From positions 1-64,000 of the forward strand of contig CAKSNL010000006.1 in NCBI GenBank assembly GCA_934476235.1: a DNA stretch of 64,000 nucleotides, read 5' to 3'. The stretch is from an uncultured Clostridia bacterium. GTDB taxonomy: Bacteria > Bacillota > Clostridia > CAKSNL01 > HGM11501. The position numbers and the translations under genes were made by a program. The notes under the pieces are model-generated. The model did no database searches. It was not told where the DNA came from and worked only from the letters and a program-made list of their open reading frames with translations. Below are positions 42,607-51,254 of the stretch, piece after piece (within the stretch, counting starts at the first letter, position 1; each line of letters opens with the position of its first letter).

Positions 42607-44721
42607 ATGAAACAGATTTTTTCAACAACTGTCGCAGGCAAGCCTTTCAGCGTTGAAGTGGGCGAGCTTGCGCAGCTTGCAAACGGAAGCGCAATGGTGC
42701 GCTACGGCGAAACTGCCGTTTTGTGCACGGCAACCGCTTCGGCAAAACCCAGAGAGGGAGTTGATTTCTTCCCCTTAAGCGTTGACTATGAGGAGAAGCT
42801 CTACAGCGTCGGAAAGATTCCGGGAAGCTTCACACGCCGTGAGGCTCGCCCTTCCGAGCATGCGATTTTGACCTCGCGCTCGATTGACAGACCTATCCGT
42901 CCGCTTTTCCCGCAGGACCTTAGAAACGACGTTACGGTTATCACGACCGTTATGTCGGCTGACCCGGACTGCCAGTCCGAGATCGCGGCGCTCATCGGCG
43001 CGTCAGTTGCCATCTCCATTTCGGATATTCCGTTTAACGGTCCCATCGCCGGCGCGAATGTCGGACTCGTTGACGGCAAGCTCATCTTGAATCCCAATGA
43101 GGAGGAGAGAGAGAAGAGCAAGCTCAACTTAACCGTTGCCGGAACAAAGGAAAAGGTTAACATGATTGAGTGCGGAGCGGACAGCGTTCCCGAGGACACG
43201 ATGCTTGAAGCTATCATGATGGCTCACGAGGAGATTAAGAAAATCTGCGCGTGGATAGAGAGCGTTGCAAAGGAAGTCGGCAAGCCGAAGTTTGATTATG
43301 ACCATATCGTGGTTGATCCCGAGCTCTTTGAAAGAGTTAAGGACTTTGCAATCGACCGCGTTAAGTGGGCGCTTGATACGGACGATAAGCGCGTGAGAGA
43401 TAAGAACATGGCGGAGGTTTCCGCTGAGGTTTACGAGCACTTTGCCGGCGAGTATCCCGAAGCTGAGGGACAGGCAGTGCTTGACGGAGTTTTGTATAAG
43501 CTCCAGAAGTATGTCGTAAGAAGATGGCTCTTGGACGAGGGCAAGCGTGTTGACGGCAGAGGAATGGACGAGATCCGCCCCCTTTCCTGCGATATCGACC
43601 TGCTTCCCAGAGTTCACGGTTCCGCACTCTTTACAAGAGGGCAGACCCAGGTGCTCACCGCGACAACGCTCGCAACGCTTTCCGAGGCTCAGATGCTTGA
43701 CGGTATCGACGGCGAGGAGGAAAAGCGCTATATCCACCACTACAATTTCCCGTCCTACTCCGTCGGCGAAACACGCCCGTCCAGAGGACCGGGAAGACGT
43801 GAGATCGGTCACGGCGCACTCGCCGAGAAGGCACTTTTGCCCGTGATTCCGTCCGAGCAGGAATTCCCCTATGCTATAAGACTCGTTTCGGAGGTTCTTT
43901 CCTCCAACGGCTCCACATCTCAGGGAAGTATCTGCGCAAGCACACTGTCGTTAATGGCTGCCGGCGTTCCGATAAAGGCGCCCGTTGCCGGAATCTCCTG
44001 CGGTCTTATCACCGAGGGCGACAGGTTCATCACGATGACCGATATCCAGGGTCTTGAGGACTTCTTCGGCGACATGGACTTTAAGGTTGCCGGCACGAAG
44101 GACGGTATCACCGCTATCCAGGTTGATATAAAGATTGACGGTCTTACTCCCGAAATCATTAAGACTGCGTTTGAGAAAACAAGAGTTGCAAGACTCCACA
44201 TTTTGGACGACGTTATGTTAAAGCGCATAGCGGAGCCCAGAGGAGAGCTTTCCAAGTACGCTCCCAAGATAATCTCCACAAAGATCGACCCCGATAAGAT
44301 AAGAGAGGTTATAGGCTCGGGCGGAAAGACGATTCAGAGAATCACCGCTGAGACCGGCGTTAAGATCGATATCGAGGACGACGGAAGCGTGTTCATCGCA
44401 TGCATTGACTATGAGGCAGGTCAGAAGGCATTAAAGATAGTCGAAGGCATCGCGGGAGAACCGCAGATCGGCGAGGTATATACCGGTAAGGTTATGCGCA
44501 TAATGGACTTTGGAGCATTCGTTGAGTATCTCCCCGGAAAAGAAGGTCTTGTTCACATTTCCAAGCTTGACACCAAGAGGGTCGAGAAGGTTTCCGACGT
44601 TGTTTCCGTCGGCGACGAGATTCAGGTAAAGCTTATCGAGGTTGACAGACAGGGAAGAATTAACCTTTCGAGGAAGGACGCGCTCTTAGACCTTGAAAAG
44701 AAGGAAGAAGAAAATAAGTAA
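42607..44721 (+). CDS. pnp: Polynucleotide phosphorylase
   Basis: A 704-residue PNPase, the phosphorolytic 3'-5' exoribonuclease of RNA decay. Two RNase PH-like domains (about 1-230 and 310-545; GRREIGHGALAEKALLPVIP, SDIL-type active site MTDIQGLEDFFGDMDFKVAGT in outline) flank a helical domain. A KH domain (REVIGSGGKTIQRITAETG, about 560) and an S1 domain (GEVYTGKVMRIMDFGAFVEYLPG, about 622) complete it. The stop overlaps the start of the M16 gene. Confidence 0.97.
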   Translation: MKQIFSTTVAGKPFSVEVGELAQLANGSAMVRYGETAVLCTATASAKPREGVDFFPLSVDYEEKLYSVGKIPGSFTRREARPSEHAILTSRSIDRPIRPLFPQDLRNDVTVITTVMSADPDCQSEIAALIGASVAISISDIPFNGPIAGANVGLVDGKLILNPNEEEREKSKLNLTVAGTKEKVNMIECGADSVPEDTMLEAIMMAHEEIKKICAWIESVAKEVGKPKFDYDHIVVDPELFERVKDFAIDRVKWALDTDDKRVRDKNMAEVSAEVYEHFAGEYPEAEGQAVLDGVLYKLQKYVVRRWLLDEGKRVDGRGMDEIRPLSCDIDLLPRVHGSALFTRGQTQVLTATTLATLSEAQMLDGIDGEEEKRYIHHYNFPSYSVGETRPSRGPGRREIGHGALAEKALLPVIPSEQEFPYAIRLVSEVLSSNGSTSQGSICASTLSLMAAGVPIKAPVAGISCGLITEGDRFITMTDIQGLEDFFGDMDFKVAGTKDGITAIQVDIKIDGLTPEIIKTAFEKTRVARLHILDDVMLKRIAEPRGELSKYAPKIISTKIDPDKIREVIGSGGKTIQRITAETGVKIDIEDDGSVFIACIDYEAGQKALKIVEGIAGEPQIGEVYTGKVMRIMDFGAFVEYLPGKEGLVHISKLDTKRVEKVSDVVSVGDEIQVKLIEVDRQGRINLSRKDALLDLEKKEEENK

Positions 44722-45944
44722 TGTACAATATTAAAGTTCTTTCCAACGGACTTAAAATTGCATATGAAAGATTGCCCTACGCCCGCTCTTTTTCAGCGGG
44801 CGTTTGGGTTTTATCCGGCTCAAGATTCGAAAGAAAGGGCGGAATGTCTCACTTTATCGAACATATGCTTTTTAAGGGCACGAAAACAAAATCCGCGCGC
44901 GATATAGCGGAGACGATGGATTTAACCGGCGGTCAGTTAAACGCCTATACCACGAGGGAGTACACCGTTTATTACTCCGTTACCGTGGCGGAAAAAAGAA
45001 AAGAATCATTGGAGCTTTTAGCCGATATGATAAAAAACTCGGTGTTCCGCGAGAGCGATATCGAGCTTGAAAAAAATGTCGTGGTCGAGGAGATCGCGAT
45101 GTATGAGGACTCGCCGGAGGATCTGGCGTTCGACCTTTTGGAGGAGCACGCATTTTCCGGCAGCGGGCTCGGCAAAAGCATAACCGGCACGCGCGAGAGT
45201 GTGCGCTCCGTCACGCGTGACGAGATACTTGAGCATATGGGCTCTTACTACGTTCCGTCAAACATGGTGCTTGCGGTTGCAGGAAATTTTGACGAGGAGG
45301 AGCTTATAAGCCTTGTCGAGGAATATTTCGGGGATATCCCCGACCGCCCGGCGGAGACGGGGGAGACCATAAAGCCCGTGTTTCATACCGGCGGAGGTAT
45401 TTTGGAAAAAGACATCGAGCAGGCGAATATCGCGGTCGGATACGAGAGTGCGGGATATGAAAGCGAAATGAAATACCCGATTCTGGTGCTGAATAACGCG
45501 TTCGGCGGCGGGATGAGCTCGCGCCTCTTTCAGAAGATAAGGGAGGAGAGCGGACTTGCGTACTCGGTGTACACCTCGGTCGCGAGCTATTCGGACACCG
45601 GGATATACATTATCTACGCGGGGCTTTCCGACAATAATCTGGATATGACGCTTTCTTTGATTGAGTATGAGACAAAGAGGCTGCTTGACGGGGGACTTTC
45701 CGACGCGGAGATTGAGCGCGCGAAGGAGCAGATAAGGGGCTCCGTCATCTTGGGCGGCGAGGGAGTCGGCTCGCATATGAGCGCTCTGGGCAAGGGAATC
45801 TTACTTACCGGGGAAGTCCGCGAGGAAGATGAGATATTAAAAAAGATTGACGCCGTTACCAAAAGCGACGTTGCCGCCGCGGCAGAGGCGCTTTTCGGCG
45901 CGGATAAGAGCTACACCCAGATAGTCAGAGGAAAAAGCAGATAA
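44721..45944 (+). CDS. M16-family zinc peptidase (processing-protease-like)
   Basis: A 407-residue peptidase with the inverted zinc motif HFIEH (in GMSHFIEHMLFKGT, about 42-55) and the downstream Glu in EKNVVVEEIAMYED. The second, inactive half shows GGGMSSRLFQKIREESGLAYSV. This is the one typically found after pnp in Firmicutes (MlpA/YmxG type). Substrate unknown. Its start overlaps the pnp stop by 1 nt. Confidence 0.9.
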   Translation: MYNIKVLSNGLKIAYERLPYARSFSAGVWVLSGSRFERKGGMSHFIEHMLFKGTKTKSARDIAETMDLTGGQLNAYTTREYTVYYSVTVAEKRKESLELLADMIKNSVFRESDIELEKNVVVEEIAMYEDSPEDLAFDLLEEHAFSGSGLGKSITGTRESVRSVTRDEILEHMGSYYVPSNMVLAVAGNFDEEELISLVEEYFGDIPDRPAETGETIKPVFHTGGGILEKDIEQANIAVGYESAGYESEMKYPILVLNNAFGGGMSSRLFQKIREESGLAYSVYTSVASYSDTGIYIIYAGLSDNNLDMTLSLIEYETKRLLDGGLSDAEIERAKEQIRGSVILGGEGVGSHMSALGKGILLTGEVREEDEILKKIDAVTKSDVAAAAEALFGADKSYTQIVRGKSR

Positions 45945-45951
45945 AAGAGGA

Positions 45952-45987
45952 AACACTGTCCTTTCATAAGAAAGGCAGTGTTTTTTT
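45952..45987 (+). terminator. Terminator of the pnp-M16 unit
   Basis: CACTG-T-CCTTTC and GAAAGG-CAGTG pair around ATAA with one bulged T, followed by seven Ts. Confidence 0.88.
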
Positions 45988-46085
45988 GTCGGAAAATTCT
46001 GGGAATAAATTCCATAAAAAGACAGATTTTTTCTTTTTTGTGTGGTATACTGTTGCTATGAACCCTTAAAGGAGCTGATTATACC

Positions 46086-48350
46086 TTGTCACGGAAAGAT
46101 AAAATCACCGAAAGAATAAAAGGAGCGCTCTTCGGCGAAGCACTGCTTTTGCCGCTGTGCGTTTTCGTGCTTTCGAGGGTGCACATTTACTCGGACATTA
46201 TGCCGTTCGGATATGCGGCGCTTTCGGGCACGGGCGCGTTTTTTAACCCGCTTGCGCTGCTCGCCTTCGTTTCGGGCACGGCTCTGGGCGATTCCGGTCT
46301 GCTGGCGTATTTAAGGCACATCGCCGCGGCGGCTTTATTCATGGGGGCGAAAAAGCTTTCAAAGGATAAGGTGAGCGACTCTCTGATACTGTTTTTCGCA
46401 GTCATGACCGGCTCGCTTACCGGGCTTTTATTAAAGGCGGGCGCGTTTTACTGCCTTCAGTCGTTCGCGGAGGCAGTTTCGGCAGCCTTGTTTTACTTTC
46501 TTTTCCGCTCATCGTACGGCATTTTAAAAAACCCCGGCAAGCTTTCAATGCTTAACGAGGCGGAATTTTCCGTTCTCTTTTTCGCATTTTTGTCGGTTGC
46601 GTCCGGATTTTCCGACCTGGAGGTGTGGAAGATATCGTTTTCCGCGGTAATTATGATATTCATGGGACAGGCTGCGGCGTACAAAAACTCCCCCGCGACG
46701 GGAGCGCTCTGCAATATGGGAATGGGCTTTTTCTTTTTCATGTTTTCGCCGGAAAACCCGTGGGCGGTGTCGTCGCTCGCGCTCTCGGGCATGGTCGGCT
46801 CGTGCGTGAAAAAGCACGGGAAAATTTTAGTTCCGCTTTCGTATTTTCTCCCGCTCTTACTGTTTTTCCCGGGCGGAATGTCCTCCTCGCCCTTCAGCGT
46901 GTACGATATCGCGCTCGCGTCCGCTCTCTTTATCGCGGTGCCGGAAAAGTGGTTTGACGCGGTGAATCTTATAACGGCGGGCGCGGCGAACGAAAAGGCG
47001 TACCTTCGGATATCGGACCGCCTGACAGACCTTTCGGACACGTTTTTGTCGATTGCGGAGACCTTTGATTCGGTTTCGGTCAAGAGGACGGACGGAAAAA
47101 AAGGCGCGGCGCGGGAAACGGTGAAGCGCGTGTGCCGCGACTGCGCATTTAAAAAAAGCTGCACGGTGAACGCCGAGGGCGAGCTTTCGGCGCTTGAAAC
47201 GGGAGCGAAAAGGGCGGGAGTTTATGACGCAGCCGCCAAAGGGTGCAAAAGAAGGGGAGAGCTGATGACGGAATTTATGCGGATATATCAGCTTTCCAGA
47301 ATGGAAACGATGTGGCAGAAAAGGCTCAACGAGGAGAGCGAGGCAGTCTCCGGGCAGATGAAGTGCGTGTCCGGGGTCTTTAAAAAGCTCAGCAAGGAAA
47401 ACGAAGCCTTTATAAAGCGCGACTGTGAGGCGGAGGTGCGCCTTGCCTCCGCGCTTAAAAAAGAGGGAATCGCGGTGAAAAAGCTCTCCGCCGGGACAAC
47501 GCACAACGGTGCGTTCGAGGTGCGGGTGGACTCTGTTCCCTGCAAGGGGGGAGGCATGTGCGACTCGGTAATGAAAAAAGCGGTGGAGGAAACGATAGGG
47601 GAAAAGGTGGAGCGCGTCGGCATAAAAAACTGCAAGCGGTGCTCGGTGGGCTACTCCACACTGTCGCCCTTCGGCATCAACGCGGTAAAGCTTTCGATGC
47701 CTCTTGAAAACATCTCCGGCGACAGTGCGGCGTTTGCGCGCGTGGACTCGGAGCATTACGCCATAGCGTTAAGCGACGGAATGGGCACGGGCGCTGCGGC
47801 AGCTCGCGAAAGCAGCGTCGCCGCGCATATGGCGATGCGGCTTTTATCCTCCGGAATGGATATCGCCTCGGCTGCGAAAATGATAAATTCCCTTCTCATC
47901 AGCCGCTGCCAGGGAAAGACCTTCGCAACGCTTGACCTGGCGCTTATAAACGTTTTTTCCGGCGAAGTGGAATATCTTAAAAACGGCGCCGCGTCGGGCT
48001 ATATCTTCACGTCCGGCGGAAAGGTTAAGGTCGCGTCCGGCGAGGGAAGTCCGCTCGGCGCGGTGGGCGACGCGGAGATGAAGGTCAAAAGGCTGAAGCT
48101 TTCGGACGGCGACGTGCTCATCATGGTGTCGGACGGGGTGGCGGATGCCTTCGGCGCCGGCGGCGAGAAAAAGCTTTTCGATACGCTTTCGGATTTTACA
48201 CCGGGAAGCATTGACGCGCTCGCCGAATTTATTGCGAAAAACGCATATCTTGCCTCCGGCAGAAAAATGAAGGACGACATGACCGTAATTGCGGCGGGCT
48301 GTATAAAAAGAAAGAGAGGCGGGAATAATATGGGAAAAAAGGAGGCTTAA
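46086..48350 (+). CDS. spoIIE: Stage II sporulation protein E
   Basis: A 754-residue membrane phosphatase that activates sigma-F in the forespore by dephosphorylating SpoIIAA. The start is TTG 46086, 11 nt after AAAGGAG. The N-terminal ~290 residues hold about ten membrane helices. A central region with cysteines (VCRDCAFKKSCTVN) follows, and the C-terminal PP2C domain (about 550-754) shows ALSDGMGTGAAAARES, NGAASGYIF and MVSDGVADAFG. It indicates that the organism can form endospores. A TATACT -10 lies about 30 bp upstream. Confidence 0.95.
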   Translation: MSRKDKITERIKGALFGEALLLPLCVFVLSRVHIYSDIMPFGYAALSGTGAFFNPLALLAFVSGTALGDSGLLAYLRHIAAAALFMGAKKLSKDKVSDSLILFFAVMTGSLTGLLLKAGAFYCLQSFAEAVSAALFYFLFRSSYGILKNPGKLSMLNEAEFSVLFFAFLSVASGFSDLEVWKISFSAVIMIFMGQAAAYKNSPATGALCNMGMGFFFFMFSPENPWAVSSLALSGMVGSCVKKHGKILVPLSYFLPLLLFFPGGMSSSPFSVYDIALASALFIAVPEKWFDAVNLITAGAANEKAYLRISDRLTDLSDTFLSIAETFDSVSVKRTDGKKGAARETVKRVCRDCAFKKSCTVNAEGELSALETGAKRAGVYDAAAKGCKRRGELMTEFMRIYQLSRMETMWQKRLNEESEAVSGQMKCVSGVFKKLSKENEAFIKRDCEAEVRLASALKKEGIAVKKLSAGTTHNGAFEVRVDSVPCKGGGMCDSVMKKAVEETIGEKVERVGIKNCKRCSVGYSTLSPFGINAVKLSMPLENISGDSAAFARVDSEHYAIALSDGMGTGAAAARESSVAAHMAMRLLSSGMDIASAAKMINSLLISRCQGKTFATLDLALINVFSGEVEYLKNGAASGYIFTSGGKVKVASGEGSPLGAVGDAEMKVKRLKLSDGDVLIMVSDGVADAFGAGGEKKLFDTLSDFTPGSIDALAEFIAKNAYLASGRKMKDDMTVIAAGCIKRKRGGNNMGKKEA

Positions 48351-48355
48351 AGGGT

Positions 48356-48625
48356 ATGCGAAGCGATAAGAAGGTTATAATACTTGACAACATAAAGTCA
48401 GACTGCATCGAGCAGGCAATGTTCATATTAAAAGAGCCGCGCCCGGAAAATATTGACGCGGTGAGCGAGGCTGAAAGGATAATCGAGAACTACACAAGGC
48501 GCTGCCGCTATGCTTTTTATCCGCGCGGGAGGAGAAGAAGGCGCATATCCGGCGCGGCGGCGGTCGGCATCATAATTGGCGCGGCAATATTTTTTTCCGT
48601 ACTTGCGGTGACGGGAGTCATATAA
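48356..48625 (+). CDS. Small membrane protein after spoIIE
   Basis: An 89-residue protein, 5 bp after spoIIE. The N-terminal ~60 residues are charged and helical (VIILDNIKSDCIEQAMFILK), then comes RGRRRRR and one C-terminal membrane helix (AVGIIIGAAIFFSVLAVTGV). A tail-anchored topology with a cytosolic N-terminus is likely. Cotranscription with spoIIE suggests a sporulation link, but no family is recognised. Confidence 0.6.
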   Translation: MRSDKKVIILDNIKSDCIEQAMFILKEPRPENIDAVSEAERIIENYTRRCRYAFYPRGRRRRRISGAAAVGIIIGAAIFFSVLAVTGVI

Positions 48626-48627
48626 AA

Positions 48628-48651
48628 AAGCGATGGCGTCAGCCATCGCTT
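48628..48651 (+). terminator. Terminator hairpin, first of two identical copies
   Basis: AAGCGATGGC, loop GTCA, GCCATCGCTT. The same 24 bases recur at 48897-48920. Confidence 0.75.
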
Positions 48652-48710
48652 GAGTGTGCCGGAAAAAGCCAACCGTTAGCTTGAACTGGTGCGCATTTAA
48701 AGGCTCCAAG

Positions 48711-48852
48711 AGCTAAAGGCGTGGCGGAAAAAGACAACAAAGTCTTTTTCCGTTAGGTGCGAAAAACCGTTCAAGGTTTTGCAGCACGCTCTTAAAACCG
48801 CAAAGGCGGTTTTAAGCTGAGTTTTGCAAAGCAAAACTCTGAGGGATTTTTC
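48711..48852 (-). repeat. Four-hairpin repeat element, copy 3 (inverted)
   Basis: Relative to copies 1 and 2 this copy is reversed. It reads AGCTAAAGGCGTGG, then CGGAAAAAGAC/GTCTTTTTCCG, GTGCGA with an imperfect partner (GCAGCAC), TTAAAACCGC/GCGGTTTTAA, and AGTTTTGC/GCAAAACT, ending GAGGGATTTTTC. The gap between 48652 and 48896 holds nothing else recognisable. Confidence 0.85.
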
Positions 48853-48896
48853 AGTAGATACGCTTAAATAAAACATTTGACTTTTTCGTCAGTTTG

Positions 48897-48920
48897 AAGC
48901 GATGGCGTCAGCCATCGCTT
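48897..48920 (-). terminator. Terminator hairpin, second identical copy
   Basis: The same 24-base hairpin as 48628-48651. On the minus strand it includes the last codons and stop of the acetyltransferase gene. Confidence 0.65.
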
Positions 48921-49525
48921 TTTAAAAGCTCTTCCGGGATACGGTCGGTTTTATAGTAAAACTCCCTGTCGTGTTCGCCGATTTCCCGGACAACGCGGCA
49001 CGGCACGCCCATTGCAACGGAGGACGGCGGGATGTCGCGCGTAACAACGCTTCCCGCGCCGATAACCGAATTGTCGCCGATAGTGACGCCGGGAACAATC
49101 ACGCATCCCGCGCCTATCCAGCAGTTTCGCCCGATGCGCACGCTCTTGTTGTACTGATATGCCTTCTCGCGGAGAGAGGGAAGGATCGGGTGCCCCGCGG
49201 TCGCCACGGTCACGTTCGGTCCGAACATGGTGAAGTCGCCGACAAAAATGTCGGTATCGTCAACCAAAGTGAGATTGAAGTTCGCGTACACATTTTTGCC
49301 GAAATGCACATGCCGTCCGCCCCAGTTTGCGTGAAACGGGGGCTCGATATAGCACCCTTCTCCAATCTCCGCAAACATTTTTTTAAGCATTTCTTTTCTC
49401 TTTTCCTGCTCGGTCGGGCGCGTTAAGTTAAAACAATAGAGCATATCCAGGCATTTTAACTGCTCCTTTGCAATATCGGGATCGTTCGGATCGTAAAGCT
49501 CGCCCGAATGCATTTTTTCTTTCAT
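48908..49525 (-). CDS. maa: Maltose/galactoside O-acetyltransferase (left-handed beta-helix)
   Basis: A 205-residue acetyl-CoA transferase. The maltose-acetyltransferase N-terminus (MKEKMHSGELYDPNDPDI) is followed by hexapeptide repeats from about 55: HFGKNVYANFNLTLVDD, IGRNCWIGAGCVIVPGVTIGDNSVIGAGSVVTRDIPP in outline, with the catalytic His in TVATAGHPI. It acetylates the 6-OH of sugars, probably to detoxify non-metabolised ones. It is convergent with the spoIIE unit and divergent from the Rrf2 gene. Confidence 0.92.
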   Translation of the reverse strand: MKEKMHSGELYDPNDPDIAKEQLKCLDMLYCFNLTRPTEQEKRKEMLKKMFAEIGEGCYIEPPFHANWGGRHVHFGKNVYANFNLTLVDDTDIFVGDFTMFGPNVTVATAGHPILPSLREKAYQYNKSVRIGRNCWIGAGCVIVPGVTIGDNSVIGAGSVVTRDIPPSSVAMGVPCRVVREIGEHDREFYYKTDRIPEELLKSDG

Positions 49526-49586
49526 GGTAAATCACCTCAATTTGATTATACTAAATCACCCGCATTATTGCAAGAAAAATTTATAC

Positions 49587-49615
49587 TTGAAAACCTACAA
49601 AATCTATGTTATTAT
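49587..49615 (+). promoter_or_regulatory. Promoter of the Rrf2 gene
   Basis: TTGAAA (49587-49592), 17-bp spacer, TATTAT (49610-49615). The spacer contains CCTAC, resembling the half-site of the palindrome in front of cysK, so self-regulation is possible. Confidence 0.65.
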
Positions 49616-49634
49616 AGTGTTATGAGGTGGTAAT

Positions 49635-50069
49635 ATGAAAATCTCGACTAAGGGACGCTATGCAATAAGGATGCTTCTTGACCTTGCGGAACATTCGAAC
49701 GGGGAATATATCGCGCTTAAGGACATTGCGCACCGCCAGGGAATATCGAAAAAGTATTTGGAGCAGATCGTGCCGATATTAAATAAGTCGGATATCTTAA
49801 AGACGAACCGCGGCTATCAGGGCGGATATATGCTTGCAAAGTCGCCCGATAAGTATAAAATCGGGGACATTTTGAGGCTGACCGAGGGGAGCCTTGCGCC
49901 GGTCGCCTGTGCCGATGGGGAGGAGGACTGCCCGAGGCGCGGGGAATGTATGACTCTGCCGCTCTGGCAGGGGCTTTACAAGGTCATAAGCTCGTATCTT
50001 GACAGCATCACGCTTCAGGACCTTTTGGACCGCGAACACGAACGCTATTCAAACGACTATATTATATAA
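49635..50069 (+). CDS. Rrf2-family regulator with three cysteines (IscR/CymR-like)
   Basis: A 144-residue winged-helix regulator, ATG 49635 behind GAGGTGG. The Rrf2 signature is plain: MKISTKGRYAIRMLLDLA, KDIAHRQGISKKYLEQIVPIL, LKTNRGYQGGYMLAK. Cysteines in CADGEEDCPRRGEC (about 93-106) match the three-Cys [2Fe-2S] ligand loop of IscR. Convergent with cysK, whose promoter has a candidate operator, so it may sense Fe-S or cysteine status. Confidence 0.88.
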   Translation: MKISTKGRYAIRMLLDLAEHSNGEYIALKDIAHRQGISKKYLEQIVPILNKSDILKTNRGYQGGYMLAKSPDKYKIGDILRLTEGSLAPVACADGEEDCPRRGECMTLPLWQGLYKVISSYLDSITLQDLLDREHERYSNDYII

Positions 50070-50070
50070 A

Positions 50071-50101
50071 AAGAGTGCACACCAAAAGGTGTGCACTCTT
50101 T
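50071..50101. terminator. Bidirectional terminator between Rrf2 and cysK
   Basis: AAGAGTGCACACC and GGTGTGCACTCTT pair perfectly around AAAA, with A- and T-rich flanks serving both converging genes. Confidence 0.88.
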
Positions 50102-50104
50102 ATT

Positions 50105-51034
50105 TTATTCTGAAAACATCGGGGTCGAGAGGTATCTTTCGCCTGTGTCGGGAAGAAGAGCGACTATAACCTTGCCCTTGTTTTCGGGACGGAGAGCAAG
50201 CTTTGTTGCCGCAGCAACCGCCGCGCCCGATGAAATGCCGACTAAAACGCCTTCTTTTCTTGCAAGCTCACGGCCTGCCTCGAAAGCCTCCTCGTTTTCG
50301 ATGGTGATTATCTCGTCATAAACCTTGGTGTCGAGCGTGTCGGGAACGAAGCCGGCGCCGATTCCCTGAATCTTGTGCGGTCCGGGAGTGCCCTTTGAAA
50401 GAACGGGCGAGCCCGCGGGCTCAACCGCGACTACCCTGACGTTCGGGTTCTTGGACTTTAAGTATCCGCCGACGCCGGAAAGCGTTCCACCCGTGCCGAC
50501 TCCGGCAACAAAAATGTCAACCTTGCCGTCGGTATCCTCCCAGATTTCGGGACCGGTGGTCTTTTTATGAACCTCCGGGTTTGCCGGGTTCACGAACTGA
50601 CCGGGGATGAAGCTGCCGGGAGTTTCCTTCGCAAGCTCGTTCGCCTTTTCGATTGCACCCTTCATGCCCTTTGCGCCGTCCGTCAAAACAAGCTCGGCGC
50701 CGTATGCCTTCAAAAGATTTCTGCGCTCAACGCTCATTGTTTCGGGCATCGTTAAGATGACCTTGTAGCCGCGCGCGGCGCCGACCGATGCAAGACCGAT
50801 TCCGGTGTTGCCGCTTGTCGGCTCGATGATGACGGAGCCTTCCTTCAAAAGCCCCTTTGATTCCGCGTCGTCAATCATAGCGCGGGCGATTCTGTCCTTA
50901 ACGCTTCCCGCCGGGTTGAAATATTCAAGCTTGGCGTAAATATCCGCCTCAAGCGAATGATTTTTAATATAGTTGGAAAGCTTCAAAAGCGGGGTCTTGC
51001 CGATGAGATCAGTTATTTTTTCATATACCTTCAT
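50105..51034 (-). CDS. cysK: Cysteine synthase (O-acetylserine sulfhydrylase)
   Basis: A 309-residue PLP enzyme that makes cysteine from O-acetylserine and sulfide. PLP lysine in YFNPAGSVKDRIARAMI (Lys about 45), substrate loop EPTSGNTGIGLA (about 70), phosphate-binding GVGTGGTLSGVGGYLK (about 178), and IQGIGAGFVP. Length and motifs fit CysK rather than CysM. Strong promoter at 51162-51190. Confidence 0.96.
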   Translation of the reverse strand: MKVYEKITDLIGKTPLLKLSNYIKNHSLEADIYAKLEYFNPAGSVKDRIARAMIDDAESKGLLKEGSVIIEPTSGNTGIGLASVGAARGYKVILTMPETMSVERRNLLKAYGAELVLTDGAKGMKGAIEKANELAKETPGSFIPGQFVNPANPEVHKKTTGPEIWEDTDGKVDIFVAGVGTGGTLSGVGGYLKSKNPNVRVVAVEPAGSPVLSKGTPGPHKIQGIGAGFVPDTLDTKVYDEIITIENEEAFEAGRELARKEGVLVGISSGAAVAAATKLALRPENKGKVIVALLPDTGERYLSTPMFSE

Positions 51035-51143
51035 AATTAAACACTCCTTAAAAAATAAATATTTGATTAATGGGGTTAAATATGCGTCAACATCGCGCCC
51101 CGGGTGCGTATTTCATTTTGACCGCCTCACATTATACACATTA

Positions 51144-51160
51144 CCTATCTGTTTTATAGG
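51144..51160. promoter_or_regulatory. Palindrome at the cysK transcription start, candidate Rrf2 operator
   Basis: CCTAT-N7-ATAGG (51144-51160) overlaps the predicted cysK start point near 51155. An Rrf2 gene lies at the other end of cysK. The match to any published Rrf2 consensus was not checked. Confidence 0.45.
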
Positions 51161-51161
51161 C

Positions 51162-51190
51162 ATTATAGCACTAAAGGATTAATTTGTCAA
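51162..51190 (-). promoter_or_regulatory. Promoter of cysK
   Basis: Minus-strand TTGACA (51185-51190), 17-bp spacer, TATAAT (51162-51167). Leader of about 120 nt before the cysK ATG. Confidence 0.85.
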
Positions 51191-51211
51191 GAGTTTTTTA
51201 AAAAAATTTTT

Positions 51212-51233
51212 GGAGCGGCAAAAATGCCGCTCC
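51212..51233 (-). terminator. Terminator of the YoaK-like gene
   Basis: GGAGCGGCA and TGCCGCTCC pair around AAAA. On the minus strand it is followed by AAAAATTTTTTT. Confidence 0.75.
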
Positions 51234-51254
51234 ATGGAGGGAAAATGAAATTTA

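Noticed and set aside
45983..46000. A Spo0A box upstream of spoIIE (TTTTGTCGGAA)
   Set aside because: It deviates from TTGTCGAA in the core and lies about 100 bp from the gene next to a terminator T-run. The match is too weak without other copies.
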